Assembly (NCBI RefSeq): GCF_014174305.1
Contig: NZ_JABEQH010000010.1
Coordinates: 1 to 64,000, forward strand
Direction: 5' to 3'
DNA: 64,000 nt
Origin: Gluconacetobacter johannae
Lineage (GTDB): Bacteria; Pseudomonadota; Alphaproteobacteria; Acetobacterales; Acetobacteraceae
Shown: positions 20,864 to 30,338 of the stretch, in pieces
How positions within the stretch are numbered: the first letter of the stretch is position 1
How the letters are laid out: the number at the start of each line of letters is the position of its first letter
The notes under the pieces: model-generated
What the model saw: only the letters and a program-made list of their open reading frames with translations
What the model was told of the DNA's origin: nothing
Databases searched by the model: none
Translations under genes and position numbers: made by a program

Positions 20864-22672
20864 TTACTGCATCATGACATTGGGGCGCGGGGAGTCGCGG
20901 GACGTTTGCAAGGCGGCTGTGCCGGTCTGATGCGACAGGCATGTCATCAATTTTTCACTGTCGAACACGTAAAGAGTCGCTCCCTCCAGAGGGATGATCT
21001 TTTTTGCCTTCCCGAATCTATCATCGAAATATTGCTCGATATCGGTCGGCGAAGATCCGGTCTGACCCGCGGATTGCTGAGGAGCATCAGTATATCCGGA
21101 CAGAATGAAAAATTCACGATTCCCGGACAGGTATTGTTTCGTATACCAATTTTCGTTCCGCAACCAGCCCGATGGTTCGATCCCGCATAGCTTCGCAAGG
21201 ATGGCGATCCTGGTCTGCTGTTTGCCGTCGCTTAGCAAATTGATCGGCCTTGCGACGATATGCCCGCCCGTCTCTACTGTAATGATGGACGCATGCCAGT
21301 AATTGGCATAGCCGAAATTCAGATGGTTGGCCTCCAACGCCCTGATGATGGACTGTCTGTCACGCGGGAGAGAAAGCCCGATGGCAACCTCGGACTCTTT
21401 CCTGACAGTCCATTCCACGGAGAGGGCGAAGACCGACAGGACCACGGGCAACACCATCACCATCCTGCCCAGGACCGGGGACTTCAGGATTGACAATGCA
21501 GGACCCGTCCGCGCAGCCAGGATCGCGCCGAAAATCAGAACCGGAGAGAAGAAGCGAATGATTTCTTCGGAATGCGATAGAAGCGGATTTATAAAGATTC
21601 CTGCGACAAGCGTAAGGATGAGGCCGATGCTCATCATGATGGCGACGGGATCGACAGCCTGGATATCGCGTCCCTTCGCCGGTCCATTCGCGATGGCGCG
21701 TAAGGTGGAGCGCAGCGCCATGACGGCCGGCAGCACGCTCGCCCATCGCGCCAGGGGAACGATGGCCATGTGATGCGCCTGGTGCCCCCACAGGGACAGG
21801 CCAAAAAAATTGATCCCGAACAGATCCAGCAACGAGCGGACGGACATCCCGAAATGTGCCGGAAAATCATCCAGGCTACAGAAGAACACAGGAAGTCCCG
21901 CACTACGGAATCCCCCCAGACTCTGGCGCAGGAACGCAACACTCATGCCCAGCACGACCGCGGCCAGAACAAGCATCAGCAAGTTTCGTGCCACGTCACG
22001 ATCATGATTACGGCACCACATCCACGCGGCGGTCAGCACGGCCGGCATGACAAAGCACACCTGCCCGAACGGATCGCTGACGCACACGATGAAGACAGTT
22101 GCAGAAATTCCGATCGCGTAAATCGCCCGGCGATTTTTCAGGAAGCGATCAATGCAGGTCAGGCCGGCCAGGACGAATGCCATCGTCCCCAGATGGTAAG
22201 GCATCAGGGTCAAGAAGCCGATCGCACCGCCGTCCTGGAAAGGGGGCAGAACGAGCAGAACCAGAACGGGAAGGAGAGACGTAAACGATCGTCTTTTCGT
22301 GGAACAGGACAGGATGCAGGAGAATAAGGTGATAAGTCCCCACCAGATCGGGGGCAGCAGATACAAGGGCCGCAGGCTGAGTCCTGTGACGGCCGATATC
22401 AACCCTGTAGCAACGACATCTTCCAGCCAGAAACTGTCCGAGGGCATTTTCCAGCCGGCCAGAAGCGGATTCCCGTGCAGAAATTCATAGCCGGCCAACA
22501 ATGTTGAGGATTGATCGGCCTCCCGAACGTAACGAAATCCGAAATGATAGCATAAAAACGAAGAAAATATAGCCAACACAACATAATATAGAAATATTAT
22601 CACATTTTTATTTTTATAACTATATTCTAATTCGGCATGATTATTATATAGTTTATATTTTAATATTTCCAT
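20864..22672 (-). CDS. Large membrane protein, unknown, probably acquired
   Basis: 602 residues with roughly ten membrane helices over the first 420, then about 180 hydrophilic residues (from RKESEVAIGLSLPRD) that are probably periplasmic. Topology is like GT-C glycosyltransferases or oligosaccharide polymerases, but I see no decisive motif. The first 50 codons are strikingly AT-rich (many AAT, TAT, AAA), and the whole gene is lower in GC than its neighbours. This suggests horizontal transfer. No mobile element remains beside it. A surface-polysaccharide role is only a guess from topology. Confidence 0.75.
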   Translation of the reverse strand: MEILKYKLYNNHAELEYSYKNKNVIIFLYYVVLAIFSSFLCYHFGFRYVREADQSSTLLAGYEFLHGNPLLAGWKMPSDSFWLEDVVATGLISAVTGLSLRPLYLLPPIWWGLITLFSCILSCSTKRRSFTSLLPVLVLLVLPPFQDGGAIGFLTLMPYHLGTMAFVLAGLTCIDRFLKNRRAIYAIGISATVFIVCVSDPFGQVCFVMPAVLTAAWMWCRNHDRDVARNLLMLVLAAVVLGMSVAFLRQSLGGFRSAGLPVFFCSLDDFPAHFGMSVRSLLDLFGINFFGLSLWGHQAHHMAIVPLARWASVLPAVMALRSTLRAIANGPAKGRDIQAVDPVAIMMSIGLILTLVAGIFINPLLSHSEEIIRFFSPVLIFGAILAARTGPALSILKSPVLGRMVMVLPVVLSVFALSVEWTVRKESEVAIGLSLPRDRQSIIRALEANHLNFGYANYWHASIITVETGGHIVARPINLLSDGKQQTRIAILAKLCGIEPSGWLRNENWYTKQYLSGNREFFILSGYTDAPQQSAGQTGSSPTDIEQYFDDRFGKAKKIIPLEGATLYVFDSEKLMTCLSHQTGTAALQTSRDSPRPNVMMQ

Positions 22673-22838
22673 CCGAAAATTTCCCGCTCACTTCCCGTGC
22701 GTGGAATTACTGATTTTCTGGACATTTTTCAATCGGGAAAATCATAAAGTGGATGTATCCAGGAGCATATTTATTTGGGGAGAACGTCCGCGAGACGTAA
22801 CGATGATATCCTGCCATATATCGACGACAGGGCCGGCT

Positions 22839-23783
22839 TCAGACCAGCCTCGGGGCGCCGGGGGCCAGGCGGTCGCGGCCATCCTGCGCCTCGATGAAGG
22901 CATGGGTGATTTCGGGGAAGCTCTCCTTGATCCGCCGTTCGATCCGCGACACCGCGCCTTCCACGTCGCCGGCCGACCGGGCGTCGTCGAAATCCAGGCT
23001 GAGCGCCACCAGAACGTCCGACGGGCCGAAATGCATGGACCGGATCTCGTTCAGGCCCAGCACGCCCGGTTCGGCCAGGGCGATGGTGCGGATGCGGGCC
23101 AGCCCTTCCGCCGCCATGCCCTCGCCGGTCAGCAGGGACTGCGATTCCCGCGCCAGGAACAGGGCGGTGAACGCCAGGATGCCCCCGATCAGGATCGACG
23201 CCACCCCGTCCAGCACCGGCTGGTCGAACAGTTCGGACAGGATGGTGCCCGCCAGCGCGACCGCCAGGCCGCACAGCGCAGCGGTGTCCTCGAACAGCAC
23301 GGTGAAGACGGTCGGGTCCTTGCTGTGGCGCACCGCCTCGATCCAGCCGCGCCGGCCCTTGCCGTGGCGGCGGAACGCCCGCAGCGCCGTCAGCCAGACC
23401 CCGCCCTCGAACACCAGCGCAATGCCCAGCACGGCGTAATTGACCGCCACATGGTCGACGGGATGCGGATGGCGAATTCGGGCGACCCCTTCCAGGATCG
23501 ACGCGCCCGCCCCTACGCCGAAGATCAGCAACGCCACCACGAAGGTCCAGAAATACAGTTCCAGCCCGTAGCCGAACGGGTGCAACGCCGTCGCCGGCCG
23601 GGCCGCACGCCGCATGCCCACCAGAAGCAGCATCTGGTTGCCGGTATCGATCAGCGAGTGGATGGCCTCGCTCAGCATCGCCGAACTGCCGGTCAGCGCG
23701 GCAGCGCCGAATTTCACAAACGCGATCAGCAGGTTGCCTGCCAGCGCGGCATGGATCACGAAACGGGAGGACGAGGAGGCCAT
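22839..23783 (-). CDS. Cation diffusion facilitator (CDF) transporter
   Basis: 314 residues. Six membrane helices and a C-terminal cytoplasmic domain as in zinc/iron/manganese CDF exporters. The helix II metal site appears as SEAIHSLIDTGNQ (H-x3-D), and the SKDPTVFTVLFEDTAAL segment marks the branch with a helix IV-V linker like that of human ZNT9-related proteins. GGAG precedes MASSSS. Divergent from the nitrilase gene. Metal not predictable. Confidence 0.93.
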   Translation of the reverse strand: MASSSSRFVIHAALAGNLLIAFVKFGAAALTGSSAMLSEAIHSLIDTGNQMLLLVGMRRAARPATALHPFGYGLELYFWTFVVALLIFGVGAGASILEGVARIRHPHPVDHVAVNYAVLGIALVFEGGVWLTALRAFRRHGKGRRGWIEAVRHSKDPTVFTVLFEDTAALCGLAVALAGTILSELFDQPVLDGVASILIGGILAFTALFLARESQSLLTGEGMAAEGLARIRTIALAEPGVLGLNEIRSMHFGPSDVLVALSLDFDDARSAGDVEGAVSRIERRIKESFPEITHAFIEAQDGRDRLAPGAPRLV

Positions 23784-23955
23784 GGTTGCTCCGCCAGGGG
23801 ATGGACGATCATAGCCTGCCCCGGCCGCGGCCCCAAACGCCGCCCCCGCGCCCGGCCGGGCCGGCATGACGGCGGCTGTTGCAGTCCCGTCGGCCGGCCC
23901 CCTATAAGCAGAGGACAACGATCGGCATGCCGCGCGCGGTGCGCGCGTCCTCGGT

Positions 23956-24810
23956 ATGGAGTTTCACGTGCGCACCACTGTCGTCCAGATGGCCCCCGGG
24001 TCGTCCCTGCCGGACAATATCGACCAGGCGCGCCACCTGATCGAGGCCGCGATCCGCGCCGACCGGCCGGACCTGGTGGTGCTGCCGGAGATGTGGAGCT
24101 GCCTGGGCGGCACGCGCGACGTGAAATTCGCCAGCGCCGAGGCATTGCCCGCCCCGGGCGCCGCCGACGACGCGGCCGGGCCGCTCTATCGCTTCATGCG
24201 GGACATGGCGCGCACCCATGGCGTCACCCTGCATGGCGGGTCCATCGGCGAACGCCGTGGCGACCGGCTGATGAACACCAGCCTGCTGTTCGACGCCCAG
24301 GGGGTCGAACGCGCGCGCTATCGCAAGATCCATCTGTTCGACATCACCACCCCCGGCGGCGAAGGCTATCGCGAGAGCGACACCTACGCCCCGGGCGAGG
24401 ACATCGTGACCGCCCCTGTCGGGCCGTTCACCGCCGGCCTGGCCATCTGCTACGATATCCGCTTTGCCGAACTGTTCCTGGCCCTGCGGCGCAAGGGGGC
24501 GAACCTGATCGTGCTGCCGGCGGCCTTCACCGCCGAAACGGGCGAGGCGCACTGGGCGACCCTGCTGCGCGCCCGCGCCATCGAAACCCAATGCTGGGTC
24601 GTGGCCTGCGGCACCACCGGTACCCATGTCGACGCCGGGGGCAACGCACGCAGGACCTACGGGCATTCGATGATTATAGACCCGTGGGGCACGCTGGTCG
24701 CGCAGGCCACCAACGGCGCCGGATGGACGACGGCCCGGCTGGACATGGATCTGGTGCACAAGGTGCGCGCCGGGATTCCGGTGATCGACCATCGCCGCCT
24801 GCCCCTGTGA
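23956..24810 (+). CDS. Carbon-nitrogen hydrolase (Nit/omega-amidase-like)
   Basis: 284 residues. Nitrilase-superfamily fold with the catalytic triad Glu in LPEMWS, Lys in YRKIHLFD, and Cys in AICYDIRF. The HLFDI and [13 protein letters not shown] segments are typical of the Nit1/omega-amidase branch, which hydrolyses deaminated glutathione or 2-oxo-omega-amides. It ends 22 bases before nadK, so the two are likely co-transcribed. Confidence 0.94.
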   Translation: MEFHVRTTVVQMAPGSSLPDNIDQARHLIEAAIRADRPDLVVLPEMWSCLGGTRDVKFASAEALPAPGAADDAAGPLYRFMRDMARTHGVTLHGGSIGERRGDRLMNTSLLFDAQGVERARYRKIHLFDITTPGGEGYRESDTYAPGEDIVTAPVGPFTAGLAICYDIRFAELFLALRRKGANLIVLPAAFTAETGEAHWATLLRARAIETQCWVVACGTTGTHVDAGGNARRTYGHSMIIDPWGTLVAQATNGAGWTTARLDMDLVHKVRAGIPVIDHRRLPL

Positions 24811-24832
24811 CGACGACGCCCCGCGCCGACCG

Positions 24833-25639
24833 ATGACCGAGCCCCACCAGCCCCCGCCCTGGCCCGTCGGCACGATACCGCGCCGCTTCGCCTTCGTCGC
24901 GGCGCCGAACCCTGGCGCCCGCCAGACGCTGGCCGCCCTGACCGCCCGCTACGGCCAGCACGACCCGCAGGAGGCCGACGCCATCATCTGCCTGGGCGGC
25001 GACGGCTTCATGCTGGAGATCCTGCACACCACCCTGGGCCGCGCCATCCCGGTCTACGGCATCAATTGCGGATCGGTGGGGTTCCTGATGAACCCGGCGA
25101 TCCCCGACGACCTGCCGACCCATCTGGCCAAGACGCAGGCGGCGACGCTGCATCCGCTACGCATGCAGACCACCACCCGGACCGGCAAGGTGATCGAGGC
25201 GCTGGCGCTGAACGACGTGTTCCTGTTCCGCCAGACCCGCCAGGCCGCCAAGATCCGCATCGAGGTCGACGGTCGCGAACGCCTGTCCGAACTGATCTGC
25301 GACGGGGTGCTGGTCTCCACCCCGGCCGGATCGACGGCCTACAACCTGTCGGCGCACGGGCCGATCGTGCCCCTGTCGGCCAACCTTCTGCCGCTGACGC
25401 CGATCAGCGCCTTCCGCCCCCGGCGCTGGCGCGGCGCGCTGCTGCCCGCGACCGCGCGGGTCACCTTCACGATCCTGGAGCACGACAAGCGCCCGGTCGC
25501 CGCCGTGGCCGATTTCACCGAGGTCCGCGACGTGATCTCGGTCGAGATCGAGGAAGACCGGACGCTGCATACCATCTTGCTGTTCGACCCGGACCAGAGC
25601 CTGTCCGAGCGCATCCTGGCCGAACAATTCACGGTATAG
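24833..25639 (+). CDS. nadK: NAD kinase
   Basis: 268 residues. Phosphorylates NAD to NADP. The catalytic GGDGF motif is near residue 46, NDVFLFR takes the place of the usual NE/D helix, and the [17 protein letters not shown] glycine-rich motif is intact. It lies behind the amidase gene with a short gap. Confidence 0.96.
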   Translation: MTEPHQPPPWPVGTIPRRFAFVAAPNPGARQTLAALTARYGQHDPQEADAIICLGGDGFMLEILHTTLGRAIPVYGINCGSVGFLMNPAIPDDLPTHLAKTQAATLHPLRMQTTTRTGKVIEALALNDVFLFRQTRQAAKIRIEVDGRERLSELICDGVLVSTPAGSTAYNLSAHGPIVPLSANLLPLTPISAFRPRRWRGALLPATARVTFTILEHDKRPVAAVADFTEVRDVISVEIEEDRTLHTILLFDPDQSLSERILAEQFTV

Positions 25640-25704
25640 CCCCCCATTGTCTGACAGGTGCCGCATTTTTACTCATCCGCGTCATGAATCGCTGTTCGGT
25701 GGCA

Positions 25705-25800
25705 CGCCTCAGGGCGCTGCCCTGAAACCCGCCAAAGGGCAGCGCCCTTTGGAAACCCAATCGTTGGTGCATGCCCTGGTGGGTTCGGGCAAAGCCCGCG
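25705..25800. repeat. Modular hairpin repeat, copy 5
   Basis: Hairpins CAGGGCGCTGCCCTG, CCAAAGGGCAGCGCCCTTTGG and TTCGGGCAAAGCCCG. The middle one with its GGAAACCCA tail is the same module as in the 36675 and 63205 copies. It lies after nadK and runs into the start of the next reading frame. Confidence 0.7.
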
Positions 25801-26129
25801 TTCTATCATTACTATTGGCCGCCCTGCCGGTGCTGCCCGCCCTCCCCGCCCACGCACAGGACATCATCGTCCGCGAAGCCCGATCCGTGACCGAGGCCGG
25901 CGGCCGGCACGCCATCGTCGGCACCGCCGAAAACCAGTCGGGCCGGATGCTGCAAACGGCCAAGCTGATCTTCAATTTGTACGGCGAACACGGAACGATC
26001 ATCGGCAGCGCCATCGACGAAACCCACGATCTGCCCCCCGGCGGACGTTGGACATTCCACGCCCGGGCCTGGACGCTGTTCGCGGATTTCGGGTTGGCGA
26101 AAATCCGGACCGTGCCGGCGGCGCGCTGA
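25767..26129 (+). CDS. Secreted FxLYD-domain protein
   Basis: About 120 residues from a GTG start; the frame is open back to 25647, so the start is uncertain. A signal peptide (basic n-region with K and R, then LSLLLAALPVLPALPAHA, cleavage after AHA) is followed by a small beta-domain with the FNLYG segment, matching the FxLYD family of extracellular proteins. The n-region of the signal peptide lies inside hairpin repeat copy 5. Function unknown. Confidence 0.7.
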   Translation: MHALVGSGKARVLSLLLAALPVLPALPAHAQDIIVREARSVTEAGGRHAIVGTAENQSGRMLQTAKLIFNLYGEHGTIIGSAIDETHDLPPGGRWTFHARAWTLFADFGLAKIRTVPAAR

Positions 26130-26191
26130 CGAACGGCGCGCCCTTTGCCCTGACCAGAAGCATTGATCCTTGAATTTCAACCACGAAGGTC

Positions 26192-26274
26192 TGCGAGCTG
26201 CGGGACTCGAACCCGCACGCCCTTGCGGGCGCAAGATTTTAAGTCTCGTGCGTCTACCATTCCGCCAAGCTCGC
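26192..26274 (-). tRNA. tRNA-Leu (anticodon UAA)
   Basis: The minus strand folds as a class II tRNA: acceptor GCGAGCU pairs with AGCUCGC, the D-arm follows, the anticodon loop CUUAAAA gives UAA (26239-26241), the long variable arm is CGCCCGCAAGGGCG-like, and the T-arm reads GGGTTCGAGTCCC. Discriminator A is at 26192 and CCA is not encoded. It reads UUA and UUG leucine codons. Confidence 0.95.
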
Positions 26275-26335
26275 CCGGCTCGCCCTCTAGCACACTCGTC
26301 GGGCGGGTAAAATCCGTTGGCGGGGGTTTTTGCGC

Positions 26336-27058
26336 CTATGCGGCGCGCAGCAGCGCCGTGCCGTGGCGGCGCAGCCAGGCTTCGGCCGCGCGGCGATGCG
26401 GGGTCAGGGTGGCGACCAGGGTCCAGAAGTCGGGGCCGTGATTCAGGTGCCGCAGATGCGCCAGTTCGTGGGCGATGACGTACTGCTGGACCTCGGCCGG
26501 GGCCATCAGCAGCCGCCAGCTCAGCATGACGGTGCCGTCGGCGTTGCAACTGCCCCAGCGGCTGCTGGTGTCCTTGATCGTCAGGCGCCGGGGGCGCAGG
26601 CCCGACTGGGCGGCCAGGTCCGCCACCCGCGCGCCCAGCCGCACCCCGGCTTCGCGCCGCAGGAAGGCGCCCAGGCGGCGCGGCAGGAACGGGACCTCGC
26701 CGCTGACCAGGACGATGCCGTCCTCGATCCAGACGCCGCGCCGGCCCTGCGGGCAATGGCGGATGGCATGGGGCCGGCCGTCCAGCAGCACCTGCCCCCC
26801 GTCCTGCCACGGCGTCGGCGCCGGCAGCGTGTCGATGCGCGCCACCACCCAGTCGGCGTGCGTACGCAGCAGGCTCAATCCGGCCTCGCGCCCCACACGC
26901 GGCGGCAGGGTGACCACGACCCCGCCGCCGCGCGGGTCGATCCGCAGCGACACGCGGCGCGCCCGTGCCGAACTGCGCCAGCGCAGCGGGACCTCGCGCC
27001 CCGCCAGATGAATCGTCTCACCCGTCCCGCCCGCGCCATCGGACAGGGGGGCGGTCAT
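26336..27058 (-). CDS. YgjP-like metallopeptidase (DUF45, M48-type)
   Basis: 240 residues. The zinc motif HELAH is near residue 207 and a third ligand follows in [11 protein letters not shown]. The [10 protein letters not shown] and LSWRLLMAP segments are characteristic of the family. Probably cytosolic; substrate unknown. It overlaps the preceding YcgN-like gene by 4 bases (ATGA), so the two are translationally coupled. Confidence 0.92.
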   Translation of the reverse strand: MTAPLSDGAGGTGETIHLAGREVPLRWRSSARARRVSLRIDPRGGGVVVTLPPRVGREAGLSLLRTHADWVVARIDTLPAPTPWQDGGQVLLDGRPHAIRHCPQGRRGVWIEDGIVLVSGEVPFLPRRLGAFLRREAGVRLGARVADLAAQSGLRPRRLTIKDTSSRWGSCNADGTVMLSWRLLMAPAEVQQYVIAHELAHLRHLNHGPDFWTLVATLTPHRRAAEAWLRRHGTALLRAA

Positions 27059-27570
27059 CGGGACTCGCCGTCCGGGCCGGACCGGTCCCGCGCCTGTCGC
27101 CGCACCCGGGGCTTGCGCGCGGCCGGCATCTGGCCCGGCCAGTCGGCGATATGATGTTCCAGCGGGCCGGCGCGTCGTTCGCTGATGGCGCGCCCGCGCA
27201 CCGAAACCCCGGCCTCATGCACCGTTTCCGGCCGGCCCGACACCAGCGGATGCCACCAGGGCAGGGGCCGGCCGGCCGCCACCAGCCGATAGGCGCAGGA
27301 CGGCGGCAGCCAGTCGATATCCGCCAGCGCGGCCGGGGTCAGCCGGACGCAATCCGGCACCTTGCGCTGCCGGCCGGCATAATCCGAACAGCGGCAGCTA
27401 TCGGTATCCAGCAGCCGGCAGGCCACATCGGTATACAGGACCGTGTCGGTCTCGTCCTCGCGCAGCTTGTGCAGGCAGCAGCGGCCGCAGCCGTCACACA
27501 GCGATTCCCATTCCTCGGTCGTCATCTCGTCCAGGCGCCGGGCCTGCCAGAAAGGGGGGGAATCGGTCAT
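27055..27570 (-). CDS. YcgN/UPF0260 family cysteine-cluster protein
   Basis: 171 residues. The Cys-rich pattern [13 protein letters not shown]...[14 protein letters not shown] and CAYRL matches the YkgJ/YcgN zinc- or iron-chelating family. The [24 protein letters not shown] region is typical of UPF0260. Role unknown. It lies 57 bases after the half-size permease gene. Confidence 0.92.
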   Translation of the reverse strand: MTDSPPFWQARRLDEMTTEEWESLCDGCGRCCLHKLREDETDTVLYTDVACRLLDTDSCRCSDYAGRQRKVPDCVRLTPAALADIDWLPPSCAYRLVAAGRPLPWWHPLVSGRPETVHEAGVSVRGRAISERRAGPLEHHIADWPGQMPAARKPRVRRQARDRSGPDGESR

Positions 27571-27627
27571 GGGGCCGTTTTACGCACTCCGCCCCGCCCC
27601 GAAAAGGAAAAGGCGCGGCAAAAGCGC

Positions 27628-28062
27628 CTATCGGGCATCGACCAGCGCGACCAGCACCGACCCGCCGGCCGCCAGCAGCAACGCCGCCAGGCCGGACGGC
27701 CCCAGCAGCGGCAGCCACAGCATGCGCGCCCGCGTCCCTCGCCCGGCCCCCAGCCCCTCCGCCGTGCGGGACAGCCCTGCCGGCAGGCGGCAGACCGCCC
27801 CCAGCGGCGGCAGCAGCGCCAGCGGCACCAGGCACAGTCCTTGCAGGACGGCGCGGGGCACGCCGCCATCGCCCCCCGCCAGACGCGGCAGCAGCAGCGC
27901 CAGCGCGCAGCCGGGAATCGCCAGGGAAACGGCAAGGACGCGACAGGCCGCCAGCACGCGGCCGGACAGGCCCGGCCCGGCGGCGCGCAGCAGCACGAAC
28001 GCCGCCATCCCCACGCCGGTCGCCACCACCGCCACCCCCAGGCAGGCCGCCAGTTCGGTCAC
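27628..28062 (-). CDS. Half-size ABC permease-like membrane protein
   Basis: 144 residues from a GTG that overlaps the preceding stop (GTGA). The segment around residues 101-121 (AEGLGAGRGTRARMLWLPLL) aligns with the EAA loop of binding-protein-dependent permeases: LGA, ten residues, then LPLL. About three or four hydrophobic helices surround it. Normal PotB/PotC-like permeases have about 260-290 residues and six helices, so about half is missing. The context (binding protein plus NBD-like protein) supports the assignment. Whether it can form a pore is doubtful. Confidence 0.7.
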   Translation of the reverse strand: MTELAACLGVAVVATGVGMAAFVLLRAAGPGLSGRVLAACRVLAVSLAIPGCALALLLPRLAGGDGGVPRAVLQGLCLVPLALLPPLGAVCRLPAGLSRTAEGLGAGRGTRARMLWLPLLGPSGLAALLLAAGGSVLVALVDAR

Positions 28063-29105
28063 GCCGGGGCCGCCAGCCAGTCCGCGAACTTCCGGGCCAG
28101 GTCGGGCAGGTGATCCTGCCAGAACGCCGCGTCCATCGGCAGGGGCTGCATCGCCTGATCGTCGGGACGGGCGCGATACAGGGCGGCGAAGCGGGCGACG
28201 CGCTCCGTTCCGGCCATGTAGTGCAGCAGGTCGCGCGCCCGGTCGCGCTCGGCCGCGTCCAGCCCGGGGGCGATGCCCCAGCACAGGCCGTCATCCAGGC
28301 CCTGCGCCCACTGGAGCCCGACATCGCGCCGCCCCCGTCCGGCGGCAGACGACGCGGCATCCTGGGCCGCGACCTCGCCCGCCGCCGCGCTGGTCATCAG
28401 CACGCTGCCATTGCCGATGATCCTCGCGGAGTCCGCCCCCGTGGTCCACCAGACGATATAGGGCCGCAACTGGCTGAGCTTGTGGAACGCCCGCGCCACG
28501 CCCTCGGGCGTGGCCAGCACGGTATAGACGTCCGCCGGCGCCACCCCGTCGGCCATCAGCGCGATTTCCAGCGTCGAGCGCGGGTCCTTCCGCAGGCCCC
28601 GCTTGCCGGGATAGCGAACGACGTCCCAGAAATCGCTCCAGCGCGGGGCGGACGGAATCCGCCCCCGGTCCCAGGCCAGGACGACGCCGTCATGCAGGGC
28701 CGGCACGCTGCAGGCCTCCGCGCTGCCGGCACTGCCGCCCAGGCGTTGCAGCGACCCCTGCATGCAGGCGATGCGGGCGGTGCTGTCCTCCATCAGGGCC
28801 ATCGCCCAGGCGTGGCGTCCCCGCGCCGGACGGTTCGCCGGGACCGGCGCGTCGCCATCCCAGGCGAACCGCCGGACGCCGACCCCGGTGGCGCGCGCGA
28901 AGGGCTGGAAGAACGCCTGGTCCTGCGCCTTGCCCAGGGCGCCCCCCCAGCTGGCGACCACCAGCGTGTGCCCGCCGCCCCGGGCATCGGCCCGGGCCGG
29001 CGCCGACAGCGCCAGCAGCAGAAAGGCCCCCGAAAGGGGACGGGAAAGCCTGAAGAACGGGCTGAAAGACGGGCGGGGCGGGGCGGACAGGGGGATCACT
29101 TTCAC
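28059..29105 (-). CDS. PotD-like ABC transporter substrate-binding protein
   Basis: About 348 residues from a GTG chosen so that a signal peptide (SRPLSGAFLLLALSAPARA) is near the N-terminus; the frame is open to 29180 and the true start is uncertain. The mature part begins LVVASWGGALGKAQDQAFFQPF, the hallmark of the spermidine/putrescine-type binding proteins (ASWGG...FFxPF). VLAWDR, SDFWDVVRYPGKRGL and WAQGLDDGLCWGI follow the family pattern. It sits between a degenerate ATPase gene (23-base gap) and a half-size permease (4-base overlap). Substrate unknown; polyamine or thiamine-like ligands are possible. Confidence 0.85.
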   Translation of the reverse strand: MKVIPLSAPPRPSFSPFFRLSRPLSGAFLLLALSAPARADARGGGHTLVVASWGGALGKAQDQAFFQPFARATGVGVRRFAWDGDAPVPANRPARGRHAWAMALMEDSTARIACMQGSLQRLGGSAGSAEACSVPALHDGVVLAWDRGRIPSAPRWSDFWDVVRYPGKRGLRKDPRSTLEIALMADGVAPADVYTVLATPEGVARAFHKLSQLRPYIVWWTTGADSARIIGNGSVLMTSAAAGEVAAQDAASSAAGRGRRDVGLQWAQGLDDGLCWGIAPGLDAAERDRARDLLHYMAGTERVARFAALYRARPDDQAMQPLPMDAAFWQDHLPDLARKFADWLAAPA

Positions 29106-29128
29106 AGCGCGGAACGAAGGGCGGAAAA

Positions 29129-30265
29129 CTAGACCAGTTCGCCACGAAACGGAAAGGCCACCGCATGCGCCGGCTGCCACGCCAGAAGGGCGCGGCGGCC
29201 GGGGGACAGGCCAGCCAGGGTCTGGATCGGCGGACGGCGGACCAGCACCTCCTGCCCGTCGGGCAGCCGCAGGCGCAACCGCACGTGATCGCCCATGTGA
29301 TGGACCGCCACCAGGGTGGCGGGGACGTCGCCGTCACCGCCATCCGCCGCGTCGCGGCCATGGAACGGCCCGGCGGAGAATCCGGCGGGAAACAGCGTCG
29401 CGATCCGGTCGGGCCGGACGCACAGGGTGCACAGCGCGTCGGCTTCCAGCCCCTCGGCGGCCATCGCCTCCATCACCGCGCCGCTGGCCAGGCGGACGCG
29501 GGCCTGGTCGTCCTCGACCCATTCGACACGGCCGGTCAGGCTGTTGGCGTCGCCGAATCCGGTGGCGACCCGGTCGCAGGCCGGGCGGTCGAACAGCTCG
29601 GCGGCCGTCCCCGTCTGCAACAGCGTGCCCCCGGACAGAAACCCGATCCGCTCACCCAGCAGCAGCGCATCCTCGCGGTCGCGGGTGGCCAGCAGGACGG
29701 TCAGGCCCTGCGCCCGCGCCAGGCGGGACAGCAGGGTACGCATCGCCCGCCGCCCCTCGGGCTCCAGCGCCGCGAAAGGGTCGTCCAGCAGCAGGACGGG
29801 GGGCGCGAAGGCCAGCAGGCGCCCCAGCCGGACCCGCCAGGCCTGCTCAGCATCCAGGTCGGCAGGGCGGCGCGACGCCTGCCCGTCCAGCCCCAGCAGG
29901 GCCATGATCTCGCGCACGCGGGCCGCGGCCTGCGGCCGGGACATGCCCCGCGCGGCCAGCGGAAACGCCAGGTTCTGCCGCACGGTCAGGTGCGCGAACA
30001 GCGGATCGCGCACGCTGAACAGGCCCATGCCCCGCCGGCCGGGCGGCAGGGCGGTGACGTCCTGCCCATCGACGGCGATGCTGCCCGCCACGGCCGGCAG
30101 GTGCCCCGCCAGCGTATCCAGCAGGCAGGACAGGTCCGCCGCGCGGTTGCCCAGCAGCGCCAGGCACGTGCCGGCGGCGACCTGCACGCTCAGGCCGGGG
30201 CGCGAGGGGTCCAGCGGCGCGCGCACAAGTCCGCGAACGTCAAGACGTGGGAGGGAAGGTGGCAT
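29129..30265 (-). CDS. Degenerate ABC ATPase (pseudo-NBD) with TOBE-like domain
   Basis: 378 residues, the length of PotA/FbpC-type subunits, and the whole fold can be followed. The catalytic motifs are all lost. Walker A reads GNRAADLS (39-46; the P-loop glycines and lysine are replaced). The Q-loop Gln is absent (LFSVRDPLF). The signature reads LDAEQ (137-141) instead of LSGGQ. Walker B reads LLLDDP (catalytic Glu to Asp162). The H-loop His is Arg195 (ATRDRED). A C-terminal TOBE-like domain is present. The reading frame is clean, so it is not a fresh pseudogene. It cannot be expected to hydrolyse ATP normally. Confidence 0.85.
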   Translation of the reverse strand: MPPSLPRLDVRGLVRAPLDPSRPGLSVQVAAGTCLALLGNRAADLSCLLDTLAGHLPAVAGSIAVDGQDVTALPPGRRGMGLFSVRDPLFAHLTVRQNLAFPLAARGMSRPQAAARVREIMALLGLDGQASRRPADLDAEQAWRVRLGRLLAFAPPVLLLDDPFAALEPEGRRAMRTLLSRLARAQGLTVLLATRDREDALLLGERIGFLSGGTLLQTGTAAELFDRPACDRVATGFGDANSLTGRVEWVEDDQARVRLASGAVMEAMAAEGLEADALCTLCVRPDRIATLFPAGFSAGPFHGRDAADGGDGDVPATLVAVHHMGDHVRLRLRLPDGQEVLVRRPPIQTLAGLSPGRRALLAWQPAHAVAFPFRGELV

Positions 30266-30338
30266 GCAAGAACCGAAACCTGACGAACGGGCGGGACGTT
30301 GGTAACAATGTACACAACCGCATCGAAGGACACGACCC

